Shown one piece after another: positions 9,439 through 18,134 of a stretch of 64,000 nt of DNA. The first letter of the stretch is position 1; the number at the start of each line of letters is the position of its first letter. The position numbers and the translations under genes were made by a program. The notes beneath the pieces are model-generated. The model saw only the letters and a list, made by a program, of their open reading frames with translations. It made no database searches and was not told the DNA's origin. The stretch is from contig NZ_QJRG01000034.1 in the NCBI RefSeq assembly GCF_004025535.1, forward strand, positions 806,001 through 870,000. Reading direction: 5' to 3'. This DNA comes from Pseudomonas alkylphenolica. Its GTDB lineage: Bacteria; Pseudomonadota; Gammaproteobacteria; Pseudomonadales; Pseudomonadaceae.

Positions 9439-11505
9439 TTACGCATCCGGCTGAGCCTGGAACGGAGTTTCCTTGTCGGTGCGTTCTTTCTTGCCCAGGG
9501 CGGCGATACCGACCTTGAGGGCGAAGAACAGAATGCTGAACACCACGAACAGGAACAGGATGGTCAGGCCGGCGTTGGTGTAGGCGTTGAAGATCACATG
9601 CTGCATCTGACCGATGTCCTTGGCCGGTGCCAGTACTTGCCCGGCGTCGAGCGCCACGCTGTACTTGTTGGCCAGGGCCAGGAAGCCGACGGCCGGGTTC
9701 GGATCGAACAGCTTGATGAAACCGGCAGTAGTGGTGCAGATCAGCAGCCAGACAGCAGGCAGCAGGGTGACCCAGATGTACTGCTGGCGCTTCATTTTGA
9801 TCAGTACCACGGTACCGAGCATCAAGGCGATACCGGCGAGCATCTGGTTGGAGATGCCGAACAGCGGCCAAAGGGTGTTGATGCCGCCCAGTGGATCGAT
9901 CACGCCCTGGTACAGCAGGTAACCCCAAAGGGCCACGCAACCACCGGTGGCCAGCAGGTTGGCGCCCCAGGATTCAGTGCGTTTGAGGGCCGGAATGAAG
10001 CTGCCCAGCAGGTCCTGAAGCATGAAACGACCGGCACGGGTACCGGCGTCGACGGCAGTCAGGATGAACAGCGCCTCGAACAGGATCGCGAAGTGGTACC
10101 AGAACGCCATGGTGTTTTCACCCGGCAGCACCTGGTGGAGGATCTGCGCGATACCTACCGCCAGGGTCGGCGCACCACCGGCACGGGCCAGGATGGTGTG
10201 TTCGCCGATGTCCTTGGCAACCGCCTCAAGGGCGTCAGGGGTAATTGCGAAGCCCCAGCTGCTGACGGTCTGGGCAACCGACACGACATCGGCACCGACC
10301 ACGGCCGCCGGGCTGTTCATGGCGAAGTAGACACCCGGCTCGATCACCGAGGCTGCAACCATCGCCATGATCGCCACGAACGACTCCATCAGCATGCCGC
10401 CGTAACCGATGTAACGGGCGTTGGTTTCGTTATCCAGCAGCTTGGGCGTGGTGCCCGAGGAGATCAGCGCGTGGAAGCCCGACACCGCGCCACAGGCAAT
10501 GGTGATGAACAGGAACGGGAACAGGGTACCTTTCCACACCGGGCCGGTACCGTCGGTGAACTGGGTCAACGCCGGCATTTTCAGCTCGGGGGCGATGATC
10601 AGGATACCGATGGCCAGGCCAACGATGGTGCCGATCTTGAGGAAGGTCGACAGATAGTCACGTGGCGCCAGCACCAGCCAGACCGGCAGCACGGCAGCAA
10701 CAAAACCGTAACCCACCAGCATCCAGGTGATCTGCACGCCAGTGAAGGTGAATGCCGGGCCCCAGACCGGATCTGCGGCAACCTGGCCCCCCAGCCAGAT
10801 CGACAGCAGCAACAGCACCACGCCGATCACCGAGATTTCGCCAATGCGCCCCGGACGGATGTAGCGCATGTAGATGCCCATGAACATCGCGATCGGGATG
10901 GTCGCCATCACCGTGAACATGCCCCATGGGCTCTCGGCCAGGGCCTTGACCACGATCAGGGCCAGCACCGCGAGGATGATGATCATGATCAGGAAGCAGC
11001 CGAACAGGGCGATGGTGCCCGGAATCCGGCCCATTTCCTCGCGCACCATGTCACCCAGCGAGCGACCGTTGCGGCGGGTGGACATGAACAGCACCATGAA
11101 GTCCTGCACTGCACCGGCCAGCACCACACCGGCGATCAGCCAGAGCGTGCCGGGCAGGTAGCCCATCTGCGCTGCCAGCACCGGGCCCACCAGGGGACCT
11201 GCACCGGCAATGGCTGCAAAGTGGTGACCGAATAGAATGTGTTTGTTGGTCGGGACATAGTCCAGGCCATCATTGTTGAGCACCGCCGGGGTAGCCCGAC
11301 GAGGGTCCAGCTGCATCACCTTGGTGGCGATAAACAGGCTGTAGTAGCGGTAGGCGACCAGGTAGATGGCCACCGAAGCGACGACAATCCACAAGGCGTT
11401 GATGGCCTCGCCACGACGCAGGGCGACCACACCCAGCGCACAGGCTCCTATGACTGCCAGCGCCAGCCACGGAATGTGACGTAGCAGGCTATTATTGTTG
11501 TTCAT
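9439..11505 (-). CDS. cstA: CstA/BtsT-family carbon-starvation transporter
   Basis: A 688-residue inner-membrane protein with about 16-18 hydrophobic segments. The family imports pyruvate and/or peptides when carbon is limiting. The conserved CstA N-terminal region (AVNALW-like INALWIVVASV, the GHHFAAIAGAGPLVGPVLAAQMG block) and the C-terminal cytosolic tail are present. The length fits E. coli CstA (701). Start: the ATG giving MNNNNSLL has TGGAAG upstream; the open frame reaches 66 codons further but that part is not family-like. Codons 2-4 form an A-rich Hfq/Crc-type site (11495-11502), so catabolite repression at translation is likely. Confidence 0.93.
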   Translation of the reverse strand: MNNNNSLLRHIPWLALAVIGACALGVVALRRGEAINALWIVVASVAIYLVAYRYYSLFIATKVMQLDPRRATPAVLNNDGLDYVPTNKHILFGHHFAAIAGAGPLVGPVLAAQMGYLPGTLWLIAGVVLAGAVQDFMVLFMSTRRNGRSLGDMVREEMGRIPGTIALFGCFLIMIIILAVLALIVVKALAESPWGMFTVMATIPIAMFMGIYMRYIRPGRIGEISVIGVVLLLLSIWLGGQVAADPVWGPAFTFTGVQITWMLVGYGFVAAVLPVWLVLAPRDYLSTFLKIGTIVGLAIGILIIAPELKMPALTQFTDGTGPVWKGTLFPFLFITIACGAVSGFHALISSGTTPKLLDNETNARYIGYGGMLMESFVAIMAMVAASVIEPGVYFAMNSPAAVVGADVVSVAQTVSSWGFAITPDALEAVAKDIGEHTILARAGGAPTLAVGIAQILHQVLPGENTMAFWYHFAILFEALFILTAVDAGTRAGRFMLQDLLGSFIPALKRTESWGANLLATGGCVALWGYLLYQGVIDPLGGINTLWPLFGISNQMLAGIALMLGTVVLIKMKRQQYIWVTLLPAVWLLICTTTAGFIKLFDPNPAVGFLALANKYSVALDAGQVLAPAKDIGQMQHVIFNAYTNAGLTILFLFVVFSILFFALKVGIAALGKKERTDKETPFQAQPDA
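11495..11502 (-). promoter_or_regulatory. Predicted Hfq/Crc (CA motif) site at the cstA start
   Basis: Read on the minus strand, AACAACAA follows the ATG of cstA directly and fits AAnAAnAA, the target of Hfq/Crc in Pseudomonas. Placement over the start codon is where such sites block translation. Pattern match only. Confidence 0.5.
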
Positions 11506-11661
11506 GGTTTGCTTCCAGCTAGTGGATAAAAGACAGCCTTTCGAGTCTAGCGATACTGACGGGAAAGACCAGCCCCCACGTTGGTCTAGAGCCTTCAACG
11601 CGGATTGAACAACAGTCGTTATGCGCCCTTGCGCGAGCCTTGGCAAGTGCTGAGCTATAGT

Positions 11662-11686
11662 CAGGTAGAACCTGCCAGGTAGAACC
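11662..11686 (+). repeat. Tandem 11-bp direct repeat before mapZ
   Basis: CAGGTAGAACC occurs at 11662-11672 and again at 11676-11686, a 14-bp period. It ends 15 bases before the mapZ start codon and overlaps its ribosome-binding region. It may be a regulatory site or chance. Confidence 0.6.
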
Positions 11687-11701
11687 CCGGAGTGCCTGAA
11701 C

Positions 11702-12067
11702 ATGAGCGACCATCAAGAACGTCGACATTTCCAGCGTGTGGCCTTCGATGCCCCCACCGAGCTGCGCCAGGGCAGTGAGTGCTGGGAAGTCAACCTGCTC
11801 GACCTGTCCCTGAAAGGGATGCTGATCGAGCGCCCGGAGCCCTGGCTGGCCGACCTGACCCAGGATTTCGACGCCGTTGTCCACCTGGGCCCCGAAGCCC
11901 GGGTGCAGATGCAGGTCGAACTGCGCCACGAAGAACCGGACAAACTCGGCTTTGTCTGTCTGCACATCGATATTGACTCCATCACTCATCTGCACCGTTT
12001 GGTGGAGCTCAACCTGGGCGACAGCACCAAGATGATGCGTGAATTGCGAGAACTGATCGAAGTTTAA
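11702..12067 (+). CDS. mapZ: Single-domain PilZ c-di-GMP receptor (MapZ-like)
   Basis: A 121-residue stand-alone PilZ domain in the cytoplasm. The c-di-GMP binding motifs are intact: RxxxR (R8-R12 in ERRHFQR) and DxSxxG (DLSLKG near residue 34). It aligns along its whole length with P. aeruginosa PA4608/MapZ as I remember it, including the C-terminal HLxRLVELNLGD segment. MapZ binds the chemotaxis methyltransferase CheR1 when loaded with c-di-GMP and so alters flagellar switching. The same neighbour order (cstA, mapZ, then radA) supports orthology. CGGAG precedes the start. The gene is divergent from cstA. Confidence 0.88.
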   Translation: MSDHQERRHFQRVAFDAPTELRQGSECWEVNLLDLSLKGMLIERPEPWLADLTQDFDAVVHLGPEARVQMQVELRHEEPDKLGFVCLHIDIDSITHLHRLVELNLGDSTKMMRELRELIEV

Positions 12068-12248
12068 AAACTGTTAGCCGGCTATCTAAAACCCCTCGCC
12101 ACATTTTTCTGTCCACCTGGACAGCTTCCGCACGCTTGTCCCCCTCCTCAATGCAGCCGTGCAAGGCCTGCGCTCGACGGTTGGAACAGAACCTGCATCC
12201 ATCTGTGAGCCCAAACCTTGCGTAAGACTGTTCCTACGCAAATCTAAA

Positions 12249-12262
12249 AATTGTATACAATT
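12249..12262. promoter_or_regulatory. Perfect 14-bp palindrome, GntR-type operator candidate
   Basis: AATTGTATACAATT is a perfect palindrome about 70 bases upstream of the nucleobase permease. Its core TTGTATACAA fits TNGTNNACNA, the consensus of FadR-subfamily GntR repressors. No GntR gene lies in the window, so the regulator would act from elsewhere. Confidence 0.55.
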
Positions 12263-12304
12263 GCTCTGGCGTTAACCGGTAGTACTTGTCTACAGTAGCG
12301 CCAC

Positions 12305-12312
12305 AACAATAA
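12305..12312 (+). promoter_or_regulatory. Predicted Hfq/Crc (CA motif) site before the permease
   Basis: AACAATAA fits AAnAAnAA exactly and lies just upstream of the weak ribosome-binding site (GAGA, 12317-12320) of the permease at 12330. The position is typical for Hfq/Crc repression. Pattern match only. Confidence 0.45.
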
Positions 12313-12329
12313 AACAGAGACCCCGCCCC

Positions 12330-13850
12330 ATGAATACGTCCTCCTCTAGCACGTCTTCAGCCTCACGTCCCGAAGACGAGAACCTGGGCCTAGGTGCCAA
12401 CCTGGCGTACGGCCTGCAACACGTACTGACGATGTACGGAGGTATCGTTGCCGTACCTCTGATTCTGGGGCAAGCCGCCGGCTTGGGCCCTGCAGATATT
12501 GGCCTGCTGATTGCCGCCTCGCTGTTTGCTGGCGGCCTGGCCACGTTGCTGCAGACGCTGGGCCTGCCGTGGTTCGGTTGTCAGCTACCGCTGGTGCAAG
12601 GGGTCTCCTTTGCCGGCGTGGCGACCATGGGCGCAATTCTCAGCACCGAAGGTGGCGGTGGCCTGCCCGGAGTGTTCGGGGCGGTCATGGCGGCGTCGCT
12701 GATCGGGTTTCTGATTACCCCGGTGTTCTCGCGCATCACCAAGTTTTTCCCGCCGCTGGTGACCGGGATCGTGATCACCACCATCGGCCTGACCCTTATG
12801 CCGGTTGCCGCGCGCTGGGTCATGGGCGGCAACAGCAAGGCACCGGACTTCGGCAGCATGGCCAACATCGGTCTGGCAGCGCTGACCTTCGTGATCGTGC
12901 TGGTGCTGAGCAAACTGGGCAACGCGACGATTTCGCGCCTGTCGATCCTGCTGGCGATGGTCGTCGGTACCCTGATCGCCTGGTCGCTGGGTATGGCCGA
13001 TTTCAGCCGGGTCCTCGATGGCCCGCTGGTAGCCATGCCTACGCCCTTCCACTTCGGTATGCCGACCTTCCAGATCGCCGCCATTCTGTCGATGTGCATC
13101 GTGATCATGGTGACCCTGGTGGAAACCTCGGCCGACATCCTCGCCGTCGGTGAGATCATCGACACCAAGGTAGACTCCAAGCGCCTGGGCAACGGCCTGC
13201 GCGCCGACATGGCCTCCAGCATCCTGGCGCCGGTCTTCGGTTCCTTCACCCAGAGTGCCTTTGCCCAGAACGTGGGCCTGGTCGCCGTGACCGGAGTGAA
13301 AAGCCGCTACGTCGTGGCGACCGGTGGTGTAATCCTGGTGGTACTCGGTCTGCTGCCGATCATGGGCCGCGTCATTGCCGCAGTGCCGACCTCAGTACTC
13401 GGTGGTGCCGGTATCGTGCTGTTCGGCACCGTGGCCGCCAGCGGTATCCGTACCCTGTCCAAAGTCAGCTACACCAACAACGTCAACCTGATCATCGTTG
13501 CCGCTTCGCTGGGCTTCGGCATGATTCCGATCGCCGCCCCGAACTTCTACGATCACTTCCCAAGCTGGTTCGGCACCATTTTCCACTCCGGCATCAGCTC
13601 GGCAGCGATCATGGCGATCATCCTCAACCTGGTCTTCAACCACTTCACCAAGGGCAACTCCGACCAGCAATCGGTCTTCGCTGCCGCCTACGAGCGCACC
13701 ATCAACTACCAGGACATCTCTGCCCTGCGTGACGGTGATTACTTCCAGGATGGCAAGCTGTTCAACGCCGAAGGCAAGGAGGTACCGGTGATGGTCGACG
13801 ATGAACATGGCGGGACTTCGGTACGACGAGAGGCCGTTTCAGAGCATTGA
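12330..13850 (+). CDS. NCS2/NAT-family xanthine/uracil-type permease
   Basis: A 506-residue inner-membrane symporter with 12-14 hydrophobic segments. Family signatures are clear: the QHVLTMYGG motif in the first membrane segment (residues 31-39), the LPLVQGVSFAGVATMG block, and the NAT signature QNVGLVAVTGVKS (about 312-324). The family imports xanthine, urate or uracil with protons. The length, close to 500, and the NAT signature fit the xanthine/urate branch better than UraA, but the substrate cannot be fixed by reading. It is monocistronic, with a GntR-type palindrome and an A-rich site upstream and a terminator downstream. Confidence 0.88.
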   Translation: MNTSSSSTSSASRPEDENLGLGANLAYGLQHVLTMYGGIVAVPLILGQAAGLGPADIGLLIAASLFAGGLATLLQTLGLPWFGCQLPLVQGVSFAGVATMGAILSTEGGGGLPGVFGAVMAASLIGFLITPVFSRITKFFPPLVTGIVITTIGLTLMPVAARWVMGGNSKAPDFGSMANIGLAALTFVIVLVLSKLGNATISRLSILLAMVVGTLIAWSLGMADFSRVLDGPLVAMPTPFHFGMPTFQIAAILSMCIVIMVTLVETSADILAVGEIIDTKVDSKRLGNGLRADMASSILAPVFGSFTQSAFAQNVGLVAVTGVKSRYVVATGGVILVVLGLLPIMGRVIAAVPTSVLGGAGIVLFGTVAASGIRTLSKVSYTNNVNLIIVAASLGFGMIPIAAPNFYDHFPSWFGTIFHSGISSAAIMAIILNLVFNHFTKGNSDQQSVFAAAYERTINYQDISALRDGDYFQDGKLFNAEGKEVPVMVDDEHGGTSVRREAVSEH

Positions 13851-13870
13851 CGGCTACTGAGATACAAATA

Positions 13871-13901
13871 AAAAAGGCCGGTGCACATGCACCGGTCTTT
13901 T
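13871..13901. terminator. Bidirectional terminator between permease and radA
   Basis: Stem GGCCGGTGCA-ca-TGCACCGGTC with an A run on the left and a T run on the right. It can stop transcription from the permease (plus) and from radA (minus). Confidence 0.88.
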
Positions 13902-13922
13902 CGTTTCAGTGTGCCGCAGGCT

Positions 13923-15290
13923 TTACTCGAACAATGCATCCAGCGCCTGCTCAAGGCGGGTCACCGCAATCACCTGCAAACCGGGCGGCGCTTCCTTGGG
14001 CGCATTGCCTTTGGGCACGATGGCGCGCTTGAAGCCATGTTTGGCCGCTTCCTTTAAACGCTCCTGGCCACTGGGCACAGGACGAACCTCGCCCGACAGG
14101 CCGACTTCACCAAACACCAGCAGGCTGTTGTCCAGCGGACGGTTACGCAGGCTGGACATGATCGCCGCCATCAACGCCAGGTCGGAAGCCGTCTCCAGCA
14201 CTTTCACCCCGCCCACCACGTTGAGAAACACATCCTGGTCATGGGTCGGGATTCCGCCATGCCGGTGCAGCACCGCCAGCAACATGGCCAGACGGTTCTG
14301 GTCCAGGCCCAGGGTGACGCGCCGGGGATTGGACAAGTGGCTGTCATCGACCAGCGCCTGCACTTCCACCAGCATCGGCCGGGTGCCTTCCCAGGTAGCC
14401 ATGACCACACTGCCGGGTACTTCCTCCTGAGCGCGGGTGAGGAAAATCGCCGAGGGATTGGACACTTCCTTCAAGCCGCGATCGGTCATGCCGAACACAC
14501 CCAGTTCATTGACCGCGCCAAAGCGGTTCTTCACCGCCCGCAACAAACGCAGGCGACCATCGGACTCGCCCTCGAAATACAGTACGGTATCGACCATGTG
14601 CTCCAGCACCCGCGGACCGGCCAACGCGCCCTCCTTGGTGACGTGACCGACAAGGAAGATTGCCGTGCCACTCTGCTTGGCATAACGCACCAGCAATGCC
14701 GCGCTCTCGCGAACCTGGGACACGCCGCCCGGCGCCGACTGCAACTGCTCGGTGAAAATGGTCTGGATCGAGTCGATGACCATGACCTTGGGCTTTTCGA
14801 CCCGGGCGGTGGCGATGATTGCCTCGATGCAGGTCTCGGTCATCACGCGCAATTGGTCCTGCGGCAACCCCAGGCGCCGCGCGCGCATCGCCACCTGCTG
14901 CTGGGATTCTTCCCCGGTGACATACAGCGCTGGCATTCGTGTAGCGATGGCGCACAGGGTTTGCAGGAGGATGGTCGATTTGCCAATCCCAGGGTCGCCG
15001 CCGATCAACACCACCGAGCCGTCGACCAGGCCACCACCCAATACCCTGTCAAGTTCGGCGCTTGCGGTAGTAAAGCGTGGAATTTCCTCGACGCTGACTT
15101 CGGCCAGGGTCTTGATCTGGGCCTGTTGCCCGGCCCAACCGGAGCGCCCGCTGGGTGCCGCTGCGGCGCCGCTCTCGAGTACGGTCTCGACCAGGGTGTT
15201 CCAGGCACCGCACTCGCTGCACTGCCCGGCCCACTTTGGAAAGGTCGCGCCGCACTCGGTGCAGCCGTACATGCGCTTGGCCTTGGCCAT
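13923..15290 (-). CDS. radA: DNA repair protein RadA (Sms)
   Basis: A 455-residue RecA-like hexameric helicase that helps branch migration and processing of recombination intermediates. An N-terminal zinc finger has C10-x2-C13 and C24-x2-C27. Walker A is GGDPGIGKST (about residues 96-105), the family-specific KNRFG motif lies near 260, and the C-terminal Lon-protease-like domain is complete. The ATG giving MAKAKRMYGC is chosen because it places the zinc finger correctly; the open frame continues 24 codons upstream without family similarity. It is divergent from mscL. Confidence 0.96.
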   Translation of the reverse strand: MAKAKRMYGCTECGATFPKWAGQCSECGAWNTLVETVLESGAAAAPSGRSGWAGQQAQIKTLAEVSVEEIPRFTTASAELDRVLGGGLVDGSVVLIGGDPGIGKSTILLQTLCAIATRMPALYVTGEESQQQVAMRARRLGLPQDQLRVMTETCIEAIIATARVEKPKVMVIDSIQTIFTEQLQSAPGGVSQVRESAALLVRYAKQSGTAIFLVGHVTKEGALAGPRVLEHMVDTVLYFEGESDGRLRLLRAVKNRFGAVNELGVFGMTDRGLKEVSNPSAIFLTRAQEEVPGSVVMATWEGTRPMLVEVQALVDDSHLSNPRRVTLGLDQNRLAMLLAVLHRHGGIPTHDQDVFLNVVGGVKVLETASDLALMAAIMSSLRNRPLDNSLLVFGEVGLSGEVRPVPSGQERLKEAAKHGFKRAIVPKGNAPKEAPPGLQVIAVTRLEQALDALFE

Positions 15291-15465
15291 AGGGACGGTC
15301 CTCTGGAAAAAGCCACCATCATAGCCGACCTCGGTGGCCTGGGCCGCCACGTAAATCGACAAAACTATTCGGTATAACCGCAGTCTGTAGTGGCAGCGCG
15401 GCGCATGAAGCGCGTAGCTGAATTACACTGCGTTTACCAACCTCATCTGTTACAAGGAATAAACC

Positions 15466-15879
15466 ATGGGCGTGCTTAGTGAATTCAAGGCCTTCGCGGT
15501 CAAAGGGAATGTGGTCGACATGGCCGTCGGTATCATCATCGGCGCCGCCTTTGGCAAAATCGTTTCATCCTTTGTCGGTGATGTGATCATGCCACCCATC
15601 GGCTTGCTGATTGGCGGCGTCGACTTCAGCGACCTTGCCGTCACCCTCAAAGCGGCCGAAGGGGATGTGCCCGCCGTGGTGCTGGCCTACGGCAAATTCA
15701 TTCAGACCGTGCTCGATTTCATCATCGTCGCCTTCGCGATCTTCATGGGCGTCAAGGCGATCAACCGCCTGAAACGCGAAGAAGCCGAAGCTCCGACCCT
15801 GCCGCCGGTACCTACCAAGGAAGAAGAGCTGCTGACTGAGATCCGCGATTTGCTCAAGACGCAGAACCGGCAGCCCTGA
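15466..15879 (+). CDS. mscL: Large-conductance mechanosensitive channel
   Basis: A 137-residue inner-membrane channel that opens on membrane stretch during hypo-osmotic shock. The N-terminal helix ([21 protein letters not shown]), the glycine-rich first transmembrane helix ([18 protein letters not shown]), the second helix (near residues 75-98) and the C-terminal charged helix are all present. CAAGGAA precedes the start. The gene is followed by a strong terminator shared with fpr. Confidence 0.97.
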   Translation: MGVLSEFKAFAVKGNVVDMAVGIIIGAAFGKIVSSFVGDVIMPPIGLLIGGVDFSDLAVTLKAAEGDVPAVVLAYGKFIQTVLDFIIVAFAIFMGVKAINRLKREEAEAPTLPPVPTKEEELLTEIRDLLKTQNRQP

Positions 15880-15888
15880 CCCCATTAC

Positions 15889-15916
15889 AAAAACGGCGCC
15901 CCAAGGCGCCGTTTTT
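15889..15916. terminator. Bidirectional terminator between mscL and fpr
   Basis: AAAAACGGCGCC-ccaa-GGCGCCGTTTTT: a perfect stem with A and T tails, placed between two convergent stop codons. Confidence 0.95.
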
Positions 15917-15927
15917 GCGTGCCTGAA

Positions 15928-16704
15928 CTACCAGTAGTTTTCCACTGCGACCTGCCCCGGCCGCCGGCTCAGGCTCAGGTTCAGGCCGCGCTGTTTGAGC
16001 ACCTGGCGCGTGTCATCGATCATCTGCGGATTGCCGCACAGCATTACCCGCGAAGACTCCGGCGTCAGCGCCAGCCCAGCGGCGCGTTCCAGTTCGCCAT
16101 TCTCGATCAGCGTGGTAATGCGATCATTCAGCGCCCCCGGGTGTTGCTCCCGGGTGACCACCGGAATGAACTGCAGTTTGCCGGCATGCTCGGCCAGGTA
16201 GTCGCGCTGCTCAAGGCCGGCAATCAGATCCAGGTAGGCCAGCTCTTTAGCTTCACGCACCGAGTACACCAGCTTGATCGAATCAAAGCGCTCCCAGGCC
16301 TCGAAGTCCTGCAGGATCGAGACGAACGGCGCAATGCCAGTACCGGTGGCCAGCAACCACAGATCACGGCCATCAGCAAAGCGATCCAAAGTCAGAAAGC
16401 CAAATGACTGGCGATCAATCAGCAAACTGTCGCCCGTTTTCAGGCGGCTCAGTTCACTGGTGAACTCACCACCCGGCACCACGATGGAAAAGAAATCCAG
16501 GTGCTCATCATGGGGAGCGCTGACCATGGAGTAGGCACGCCAGACCACACTCCCGTCAGCCTTGGTCACACCGAGACGGGCAAACTGCCCGGAACGGAAA
16601 CGAAACCCTGGATCACGCGTGGTACGCAGGCTGAACAGGCTGGGGGTCAGCGGCTCGACGTCAAGCAACGTCTGGCGAGTGAACTTTTCAGCGCTGGCAG
16701 TCAT
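15928..16704 (-). CDS. fpr: Ferredoxin/flavodoxin-NADP+ reductase
   Basis: A 258-residue FAD flavoprotein that passes electrons between NADPH and ferredoxin or flavodoxin, important in oxidative stress and Fe-S enzyme supply. It shows the FAD-binding RAYSMVSAP segment (near residue 51), the NADP-binding GTGIAPF motif (near 113) and the C-terminal VAVENYW typical of the bacterial subclass. Start: the ATG giving MTASAEKF has GGAG seven bases upstream and yields the family length; the longer frame (35 codons more) does not. The 210-base divergent region to rlmG holds its promoter. Confidence 0.95.
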   Translation of the reverse strand: MTASAEKFTRQTLLDVEPLTPSLFSLRTTRDPGFRFRSGQFARLGVTKADGSVVWRAYSMVSAPHDEHLDFFSIVVPGGEFTSELSRLKTGDSLLIDRQSFGFLTLDRFADGRDLWLLATGTGIAPFVSILQDFEAWERFDSIKLVYSVREAKELAYLDLIAGLEQRDYLAEHAGKLQFIPVVTREQHPGALNDRITTLIENGELERAAGLALTPESSRVMLCGNPQMIDDTRQVLKQRGLNLSLSRRPGQVAVENYW

Positions 16705-16914
16705 GACTTGCTCCAAAAAACAGATACGCCCAGTGTCGCGCAAACGCGCGCAGATAAACACCGCTGGAATGTAGTGGCATCTGCAAGGGCTGAAAATCAC
16801 TGCGGACATGAACGGCCTTCTCGAGTACCCCCTTGCCGGCCAAGCCCTGTAGAATCACCGCTCTGTAAATCGCCGCCGACTGTGCCGCGTGCCCCTGCCT
16901 CAGAGCCTTAAGCC

Positions 16915-18039
16915 ATGCCCTTGTTGACCAGCCCCTTCGCCGAACTCGACCTGCTCCGCCAGCCAGAGCAAGCCAACGACCCCTTGCAAGCCTTCGATGC
17001 GGCCGATGAGTACCTGTTGGAACACCTGGCTGAACAGGCGCCCAGTGCCGCCACGCGCGTGCTGGTGCTGAACGACAGTTTCGGCGCACTGGGCATCAGT
17101 CTGAGCCGCCACATGACCGTTATCAGCAGCGGTGACTCGCATCTGGCGCGACTGGCCCTGGAAAAGAACCTGGTGCGCAATGGCCAGCTATTCGACAGCG
17201 TGCCGTTCATTCCTGCCAGCGCTCACTGGCAGGGGCCTTTCGACTGCGTGCTGCTGCGAGTCCCCAAAACCCTGGCATTGCTGGAAGAACAACTGATTCG
17301 CCTGCAGTCCCACCTGGCACCCGGCACCCAGGTGGTCGCCGGCGCGATGATCAAGCACCTGCCACGTGCTGCCGGTGACCTGCTGGAAAAGTACATCGGC
17401 CCGGTACAGGCATCGCTGGCGAAGAAAAAGGCCCGCCTGCTGATCGCCACGGCGCAGGACAAAGGGCCGTTCGTCTCGCCCTATCCCACCCGCTACACCC
17501 TCGACACGCCTCGCCTGGAACTGCTCAACCACGCCAACGTGTTTTGCCGCGAAGGCCTGGACATCGGTACCCGCGCCTTCCTCCCGCACCTGCCCGACAA
17601 TCTTGGCAACGCCCGGGTTGCCGACCTGGGTTGTGGCAACGGCGTGCTTGCCATTGCCAGCGCCCTGAACAACCCACAGGCGCAGTACACCCTGGTCGAT
17701 GAATCCTACATGGCGACCCAGTCGGCACTGGAGAACTGGCGCGCCGCGCTGGGCGACCGGGAAGTGAGCGTACGCGCCGACGATGGCCTGGCCGCTCAGT
17801 CCGCCCAGTCGCTGGACGTTGTGCTGTGCAACCCGCCCTTCCACCAGCAGCAGGTAGTCGGTGACTTCCTTGCCTGGCGCATGTTCCAGCAGGCCCGTGA
17901 AGCCCTGGTGGTTGGCGGCGCGCTGTACATCGTGGGCAACCGTCACCTGGGTTACCACAGCAAACTGGCGCGTTTGTTCCGCGGCGTCGAGCAAGTCGCG
18001 GCTACGCCAAAGTTCGTGGTGCTCAAGGCACGCAAGTAA
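16915..18039 (+). CDS. rlmG: 23S rRNA (guanine-1835-N2)-methyltransferase RlmG
   Basis: A 374-residue SAM-dependent methyltransferase of the RsmC/RlmG type, which modifies G1835 of 23S rRNA. The protein has the doubled architecture of the family: a degenerate N-terminal methyltransferase-like half and an active C-terminal half with the SAM motif VADLGCGNGVLA (about residues 237-248) and the base-amino-methylase motif NPPFH (about 305-309). The length equals other Pseudomonas RlmG proteins. RlmG and RsmC are close relatives, so a small doubt about target base remains. Confidence 0.88.
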   Translation: MPLLTSPFAELDLLRQPEQANDPLQAFDAADEYLLEHLAEQAPSAATRVLVLNDSFGALGISLSRHMTVISSGDSHLARLALEKNLVRNGQLFDSVPFIPASAHWQGPFDCVLLRVPKTLALLEEQLIRLQSHLAPGTQVVAGAMIKHLPRAAGDLLEKYIGPVQASLAKKKARLLIATAQDKGPFVSPYPTRYTLDTPRLELLNHANVFCREGLDIGTRAFLPHLPDNLGNARVADLGCGNGVLAIASALNNPQAQYTLVDESYMATQSALENWRAALGDREVSVRADDGLAAQSAQSLDVVLCNPPFHQQQVVGDFLAWRMFQQAREALVVGGALYIVGNRHLGYHSKLARLFRGVEQVAATPKFVVLKARK

Positions 18040-18063
18040 TCACCAGGCTGCTGCCGTAACCCC

Positions 18064-18099
18064 AAAAAAAGCCCTTCGCAGCGCATGCTGTGAAGGGCT
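18064..18099 (-). terminator. Terminator of the cio operon
   Basis: On the minus strand the stem AGCCCTTCACAGC ... GCGAAGGGCT is followed by seven T residues. It lies just after the last gene of cioA-cioB-DUF2474. On the plus strand there is no T run, so it serves the leftward operon. Confidence 0.85.
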
Positions 18100-18134
18100 G
18101 AAAGTCGCCGTAAGGCGAGATGGAAAATACGCTG

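Noticed and set aside
9313..11235. 640-residue plus-strand open frame opposite cstA
   Set aside because: Its His/Gln/Asp-rich translation is what antisense of a membrane-protein gene gives. CstA on the other strand is unambiguous.
15291..15362. Longer N terminus for RadA
   Set aside because: The extra 24 codons precede the conserved MAKAKRMYGC start and have no RadA similarity.
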